From: Bdellovibrionales bacterium
Lineage (GTDB): Bacteria > Bdellovibrionota > Bdellovibrionia > Bdellovibrionales > UBA1609
Assembly: GCA_027451425.1 (NCBI GenBank)
Contig: DAIDJH010000025.1
Coordinates: 1 to 11,506, forward strand
Length of the DNA: 11,506 nucleotides
Direction: 5' to 3'
The first letter of the stretch is position 1, and each line of letters begins with the position of its first letter. The position numbers were made by a program, and so were the translations under genes. Of the stretch, positions 7,537 to 11,506 are shown piece by piece. The notes beneath the pieces are model-generated. The model worked only from the letters and a program-made list of their open reading frames with translations, searched no databases and was not told the origin of the DNA.

Positions 7537-8190
7537 TTGGGCGTGGATTTAAAAGCCATACGTGAAGGCGCAAAGCGCGCTTTGACAGATCGAAAAAATG
7601 TCGAGGGTTTGGCGACAAAGTTTGTGGCAAGCTTTGAGCGTGGTGAGGCGGTCACGGCTTTTTGGAGTTACGTTGACGAATTGCATTCATTTTTGCCGTG
7701 GTTGCAACAGTTATGGGCCGAGTCTTTGGGTAAATCCAAGCAGCGAAACGGCAAGCGTTGCGCGGTTGTGACGAGCGTGCCGACGATTTATGAGGGCACA
7801 TGCGATCAACACTCGGTTTTGCAGCAATTGATGGAGGGGCTCACTCCCGCGGCAGTGGTTTTCTTTCGCGAAAAAATGAAAAGATCGGCGGGGCCGCAGT
7901 TAACGGGCAACACAATCGGCGGCTATTCGTATTTAAATTCATTTCATTTGGGAGAAGTTTTTGACACGCAGTCGCGGTCGACGGAGCAGGCTCTTAAAGA
8001 AGCCGGGCGAACAACGATTGATATCGAATTCGAGCAGTTTTCGGCGTCTACGCTGGGGCATTTGATGATGACATTTGAGCTCGTTATTGGTGCGCTCGGT
8101 GAGCTGTTAGACATCGATGTGTTCAACCAACCGGGGGTCGAACTTGGCAAAAAAATCACCAAAGCCAAACTCCAAAAAACGGCTCAGTAG
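7537..8190 (+). CDS. pgi: Glucose-6-phosphate isomerase, C-terminal half only
   Basis: The 217-residue product matches only the second SIS domain of phosphoglucose isomerase, whose full length is 450-550 residues. It begins GVDLKAIREGAK, which is mid-protein in normal PGI. Present are LWAESLGK (catalytic Glu62), GTCDQHSVLQ (His92), GRTTIDIEFE and the signature NQPGVELGKKITK (catalytic Lys205). Missing are the N-terminal sugar-phosphate-binding domain and the GGRFS segment with its active-site Arg. I saw no such segment elsewhere in the window. The frame has no stops and keeps conserved residues. The start is unclear: TTG 7537 or GTG 7543, neither with a good Shine-Dalgarno. It lies 23 nt after sucD and one base before glucokinase. 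It may be a recent deletion remnant, one half of a split enzyme, or an assembly join. Alone it should not be active. Confidence 0.85.
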   Translation: MGVDLKAIREGAKRALTDRKNVEGLATKFVASFERGEAVTAFWSYVDELHSFLPWLQQLWAESLGKSKQRNGKRCAVVTSVPTIYEGTCDQHSVLQQLMEGLTPAAVVFFREKMKRSAGPQLTGNTIGGYSYLNSFHLGEVFDTQSRSTEQALKEAGRTTIDIEFEQFSASTLGHLMMTFELVIGALGELLDIDVFNQPGVELGKKITKAKLQKTAQ

Positions 8191-8191
8191 A

Positions 8192-9127
8192 GTGCGCCGT
8201 GTTGATCGCGCCTTGGCGATCGATTTGGGCGGCACTAAAATTCTTGTGGGAGTCGTCAATCATCGCGGTCAAATTTCAGATCTCGCGCGCGAGAGCGTGG
8301 ATCTAAGCAACGGTTACAAGGGGTTAGTCCGACAGATGGTGAGACTGACCCAGCCGCTCGTCGCAAAACATAAATTGCGAAGCGGTGCGGTTGCGGCGGC
8401 GGGTCCGCTTGACCCCGTGCGGGGGTTGCTTCTAAACCCCACCAACCTCAAAGGTGGTGACAAGTTTTGGGGAGTGTCGCCCATTGTTCGCGATATTTCG
8501 CGCGCGCTTAAAATTCCAGTGCGCCTTGAGAACGATGCGGCAGCTGCGGCGTTGGCCGAATCGTGGATCGGTGAAGCTCGCCGGTATAAAAATTTGGCTA
8601 TCGTCACTCTGGGGACGGGTCTTGGTTTGGGAATTATCGCCAACGGCACGCTTGTCCGCGCGGGTCAAAACCTCCACACCGAAGGCGGGCATATCACTCT
8701 CAATTATCTCGAAAAAGAATGGCAATGCGGCTGCGGCAATTACGGTTGTGCCGAGGCGTATTTGTCGGGAGCCAATTTCACGAAAAATCTTTCGCGTCTT
8801 TGGGGGCGCCACAATTTGCAGGGCCATGAGGTTGTCGCCGCGGCCCGTGCTGGTGAAGCGGATGCGCTGCGGGCCTTTGACGAATATGGCAAGAAGCTTG
8901 GGTATTTTTTGTATTCACAAGTGATGTTGTTCGCTCCAGAAGTCGTTGTTCTGAGCGGCGGATTTTCAAATGCTTATGATCTCTTTTTGAAGCGCACCGA
9001 GAGTCATCTGGGGAATCTTTTGAAAATGCATCGGGTGGGAGTGGACATGCTGCCTAAATTGAAGATCTCAAAGTTTCGCGACGAAGCGGGTCTTTTGGGC
9101 GCGGCATTTGTTGCCCTAAATGCTTAA
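8192..9127 (+). CDS. glk: Glucokinase, ROK family
   Basis: It phosphorylates glucose (possibly other hexoses) with ATP to give the 6-phosphate, in the cytoplasm. From the GTG at 8192 it is 311 residues, normal for ROK kinases. It shows the phosphate loop AIDLGGTK (9-16), the catalytic Asp in RLENDAAAAA (D115) and TLGTGLGLG (139-147). EGGHITL (E164, H167) precedes the zinc site CGCGNYGCAE (C179, C181, C186). The GTG lies one base after the upstream stop, so coupling is likely, and no clear Shine-Dalgarno is visible. Earlier in-frame starts (GTG 8117, TTG 8144) would add a Lys-rich tail overlapping the isomerase end. The TTG has GGGGG six bases upstream and cannot be excluded. It sits next to an isomerase fragment that would use its product. 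Confidence 0.93.
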   Translation: MRRVDRALAIDLGGTKILVGVVNHRGQISDLARESVDLSNGYKGLVRQMVRLTQPLVAKHKLRSGAVAAAGPLDPVRGLLLNPTNLKGGDKFWGVSPIVRDISRALKIPVRLENDAAAAALAESWIGEARRYKNLAIVTLGTGLGLGIIANGTLVRAGQNLHTEGGHITLNYLEKEWQCGCGNYGCAEAYLSGANFTKNLSRLWGRHNLQGHEVVAAARAGEADALRAFDEYGKKLGYFLYSQVMLFAPEVVVLSGGFSNAYDLFLKRTESHLGNLLKMHRVGVDMLPKLKISKFRDEAGLLGAAFVALNA

Positions 9128-9132
9128 CGTTA
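9125..9132. other. Convergent stop codons in one palindrome
   Basis: TAACGTTA holds the glucokinase stop (TAA, 9125-9127) and, on the other strand, the permease stop (9132-9130), with two bases between. No intrinsic terminator fits between these converging genes, so the two transcripts must overlap or end inside coding sequence. Confidence 0.8.
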
Positions 9133-9969
9133 TGACAATACCGACTGGGCGCGCCACTTGCGGTTGAACAATAAAATTATAAGTGTGGCGACGTAGGGAA
9201 TAGCTTGAAAAAACTGTACGGGGAGTGGGCTGCTCAATCCTTGCAAATAAATCTCGAGCGCTTCGAAAAAACCAAATAGCACTGCCATAAGAAAAGTTTG
9301 CGTCCACCGCCAACGTGCGAAAATCAGTGCGGCGAGCGCTATGAAACCTCGTCCCGCGCTCATCATAGGCGAGTAACTCGAGGCTAAATATGTACTCAGA
9401 AGAAATCCGCCGCTGCCGGCAATCGCTCCACATAGCATAAGGCATACTAAGCGCACTTGGGCAAGCGAGTATCCGGCTGACGCAATGGCGACGGGCTTTT
9501 CGCCCGCGAACCGTACGAGAACGCCAAAGCCGGTTTGGTTGAAAATAAAAAGCCCGCCGAAAAAAACAATGCCGAGCCATATGTACGGAAAGACAACCCA
9601 ATGCAGCTGTGGTGGCAAAAATGGCGTCGAGCCGGTTGAGCCAAAAAGAAGTTTGGTGACGTAGGGAGCTGTCCCCGCAACAAGAAGGTTAAGGACGAGC
9701 CCAACAAGAATGGCGTCGAGCTTAAGTTTTTCTGAAAACATGAAAAAAAATGCGCCGGCCAGCGCGCCAACAACAAGCGTAACGGCAAAGGCCGGTGCGA
9801 GTGCGCCAAAAACATTTGCAAATGTCGCGCCAGATAGCGCGCCGAGAAGAAGAAAGCCCTCGAGGCCCACCTGTGGTGTGCCGCTCTTTTCGCTCCAAAA
9901 GCCGGCGAGTGCCGCGAGTGCGAGTGGGAGTGAAATACGTGCGACACTCATGCAAAAATCAAAAATCAT
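9130..9969 (-). CDS. Nucleoside ABC transporter permease (NupQ/YufQ-like)
   Basis: This is a 279-residue inner-membrane permease of the BPD_transp_2 family, the second permease of a BmpA-type purine nucleoside importer. It has many hydrophobic helices. It carries the family segment TPQVGLEGFLLLGALSGA (31-48), related to the NIGLEGM motif of such permeases, and LDAILVGLVLNLLVAGTAPY (84-103). A glycine-rich loop, AIAGSGG, follows in the C-terminal half. Its start overlaps the stop of the upstream permease as ATGA, so the two are translated together. It is the last gene of its operon and ends two bases from the glucokinase stop. Substrate assignment to nucleosides rests on family resemblance of the whole cluster, and the binding protein is outside the window. 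Confidence 0.88.
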   Translation of the reverse strand: MIFDFCMSVARISLPLALAALAGFWSEKSGTPQVGLEGFLLLGALSGATFANVFGALAPAFAVTLVVGALAGAFFFMFSEKLKLDAILVGLVLNLLVAGTAPYVTKLLFGSTGSTPFLPPQLHWVVFPYIWLGIVFFGGLFIFNQTGFGVLVRFAGEKPVAIASAGYSLAQVRLVCLMLCGAIAGSGGFLLSTYLASSYSPMMSAGRGFIALAALIFARWRWTQTFLMAVLFGFFEALEIYLQGLSSPLPVQFFQAIPYVATLIILLFNRKWRAQSVLS

Positions 9970-11003
9970 GACGACCTCGTGGCAGATTCAGAGCGGGATA
10001 GGTCACGCTGTTTTTGTAGAACTAGAAATAGTAATATCAAAACGGCTTGAATGATTTTGACAAAATCGCGCGTGATAAAATCGGTTTCGATATCCAGACC
10101 TGGTGCGCCCTTAAGCAATATCGCGAAAAACATTGAACTCGGGATCACCGCGAGCGGATTGTTACGGGCGACAAGCGCGACGGCGATGGCGAGAAAGCCA
10201 TAGTCCGCTGAAAAACCGATCTGATATTTGTGCGCGTACCCGAGAATTTGATTCCATCCTCCGAAACCGGCAAGAATCGCCGAAAGCCCAAGAGCAATCG
10301 TATAAATTTTGCCGACGGAGATCCCGGAGTTGCGCGCGACACTCACGCTTTTACCGACCGCGCGAATTTCAAAGCCCGGGCGCGTTCTTTCGAGAAAATA
10401 CCACGTGGCGATGCAAGCTAAAATCGCCAGGAAGAATGTTGTATTGGCGGGTGAGCCGTCGGTGTGAAAAATCGGCGCAAAAAACCAATAGCGCCCGGCG
10501 ATTACGCCGGTCTCGGGATTCTGCGACACGTGGCTTTGAAAATGATGTGAAACCATGTAATTGGCAAACGCCGCAACAATAAAATTGAGCATCATGCTTG
10601 TGATCACTTCGTGCGCATTCTTTTTGCATTTGAAATAGCTGACAATTAATCCAAACGCTAGACTTGAAACCAATCCCGCGGCGAGGATCGCGACAAACGA
10701 TAAAGCGGACGGGGCAAATGACAACCCTACAATCGATGTCATCAGACACGAAAGTGACAATTGCCCCTCTGCCCCGATGGGGAAAAGCCCCGCTTGAAAG
10801 GCCAAGCAAAGTCCGGCTGCGCAAAACATGAGATGGGTCGCATAAAAGAGGGTGACCGACAGGTCGTCGGGCTCGGCGACGGAAGTTTTTAACAGAATTT
10901 CGATTACGTGCCACGGAGTTTCGTGGGCAAAAAAGCAGAGTAGCGATATCAATCCAAGTCCGATTGCAATCGAAACTGTATAACGAAAAACAGTGCGCTT
11001 CAT
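9966..11003 (-). CDS. Nucleoside ABC transporter permease (NupP/YufP-like)
   Basis: This is a 345-residue inner-membrane permease, the first of the pair. An N-terminal membrane helix (about 7-26) is followed by FPIGAEGQLSLSC (74-86), the family's conserved G-E-G-Q segment, and by HEVITSMMLNFIVAAFANYM (131-150), which matches the NEVI-MLN motif of BmpA-associated permeases. A periplasmic loop (about 151-185), further helices, and a charged cytoplasmic tail (QKQRDLSRSES) complete it. The ATG at 11003 overlaps the stop of the ATPase gene as ATGA, and its own stop overlaps the next permease in the same way. It would form a heterodimeric channel with the downstream product. Confidence 0.88.
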   Translation of the reverse strand: MKRTVFRYTVSIAIGLGLISLLCFFAHETPWHVIEILLKTSVAEPDDLSVTLFYATHLMFCAAGLCLAFQAGLFPIGAEGQLSLSCLMTSIVGLSFAPSALSFVAILAAGLVSSLAFGLIVSYFKCKKNAHEVITSMMLNFIVAAFANYMVSHHFQSHVSQNPETGVIAGRYWFFAPIFHTDGSPANTTFFLAILACIATWYFLERTRPGFEIRAVGKSVSVARNSGISVGKIYTIALGLSAILAGFGGWNQILGYAHKYQIGFSADYGFLAIAVALVARNNPLAVIPSSMFFAILLKGAPGLDIETDFITRDFVKIIQAVLILLFLVLQKQRDLSRSESATRSS

Positions 11004-11506
11004 ATGTGACCACCCATGGCCGCTCCCAAACGATCGCGCGAATATGGCGGAGTAAAGTTAGCAATCACCTGACCTTTAAAAAACACAAATATGCGATCGG
11101 CAAGATTGCAAGCTTCATCCAAGTCAGATGACAGAAAAATCACACCGTGGCCCTTCGCGCGCAAATCGCGAAAAACGTCATGAATGCGCTTTTCAGCGGC
11201 AAAGTCGACTCCGCGAGTGGGGTGGGCGGCGATCAAAAGCTTCGGAGAGAGGCTGGTTTCTCGCGCAATCACCCATTTTTGTTGATTCCCTCCAGAAAAT
11301 TCGCCGATTTTTAAATTTAAATTCAGTGGACGAATATCGAATGTGGATTGTGCATGGGTGAAGGTTTCAGTTTTCAGCGATTGCAATCGAAAATGAGTTC
11401 GGTGATGGGGCAAAAGACGAAAATGATCACTGAGATCAAATTCGGCGATGGCGGATTCACGCAAGCGGTCTTCTCCCACCCACCCTACCGGCAAACGGCG
11501 AACGTC
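11000..11506 (-). CDS. Nucleoside ABC transporter ATP-binding protein, C-terminal part (5' end off window)
   Basis: These are the last 168 residues of a double-ATPase subunit of the RbsA/NupO type, which powers the two permeases downstream. Visible in the fragment are GWVGEDRLRESA (8-19), the usual PEDR-like region of the second domain, and the ABC signature FSGGNQQK (70-77). The Walker B/D-loop LLIAAHPTRGVD (90-101) and the ISSELDE-like SSDLDEACNLADRI (126-139) follow. The canonical Asp-Glu of Walker B is Ala-His here (His95). Related nucleoside transporters have a similarly altered second site, so this is probably a family trait. The frame continues past the right edge, where the first ATPase domain and probably the BmpA lipoprotein gene lie. 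Confidence 0.9.
   Translation of the reverse strand, partial: DVRRLPVGWVGEDRLRESAIAEFDLSDHFRLLPHHRTHFRLQSLKTETFTHAQSTFDIRPLNLNLKIGEFSGGNQQKWVIARETSLSPKLLIAAHPTRGVDFAAEKRIHDVFRDLRAKGHGVIFLSSDLDEACNLADRIFVFFKGQVIANFTPPYSRDRLGAAMGGHI

Noticed and set aside
7514..7540. Terminator after sucD (AACTAGTT followed by a T-run)
   Set aside because: The 8-bp palindrome is AT-rich with no room for a loop, so no stable hairpin can form.

Overview
The window looks like an ordinary chromosomal stretch of a Gram-negative bacterium with roughly balanced GC. An LDH-like malate dehydrogenase with sucCD, a Tad-type pilus locus, a Hanks-type kinase with a PEGA domain and a BmpA-type nucleoside transporter together suggest a Bdellovibrio-like or other deltaproteobacterial lineage. 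That placement is inference, because no rRNA or other phylogenetic marker is present.

Left arm, minus strand, transcribed from about 4120 down to 1. The order is tadB, a very short tadC, an exported Cys-containing protein of unknown function, a membrane Ser/Thr kinase with a PEGA domain, a 64-residue unknown protein, and a cystathionine gamma-synthase/lyase-type PLP enzyme that runs off the left edge. Most of these genes overlap or abut (13 nt, 4 nt, 0 nt, a 58-nt gap, then 14 nt), so they probably form one transcript. The last part of the PLP enzyme reading frame (about positions 1-114) does not look like the family and is more GC-rich. It may be a contig-edge chimera.

Centre, 4121-4514. 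A divergent intergenic region holds a complete tiny transcription unit: a promoter, a strong Shine-Dalgarno, a 26-residue protein made only of Lys, Arg, Thr and Ala after its Met, and an intrinsic terminator. It is followed by a 7-bp inverted repeat and a promoter for the next operon.

Right-centre, plus strand, 4515-9127. mdh, sucC and sucD (two TCA-cycle steps) are tightly packed. They are followed by a reading frame that encodes only the C-terminal half of glucose-6-phosphate isomerase, then a ROK-family glucokinase one base later. The glucokinase would make glucose-6-phosphate, which an intact isomerase would pass on to glycolysis. The missing N-terminal isomerase half is the most surprising thing in the window.

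Right arm, minus strand, 11506-9130. This is the end of a BmpA/NupOPQ-like nucleoside ABC transporter operon: the C-terminal part of the double-ATPase subunit and two permeases, joined by ATGA overlaps. It converges on the glucokinase gene with two bases between the stop codons.

No tRNA, rRNA, CRISPR array, insertion sequence or phage gene was seen. The strongest leads are the half isomerase, the 26-residue polycation gene, and the kinase plus exported protein embedded with a reduced TadBC pair.
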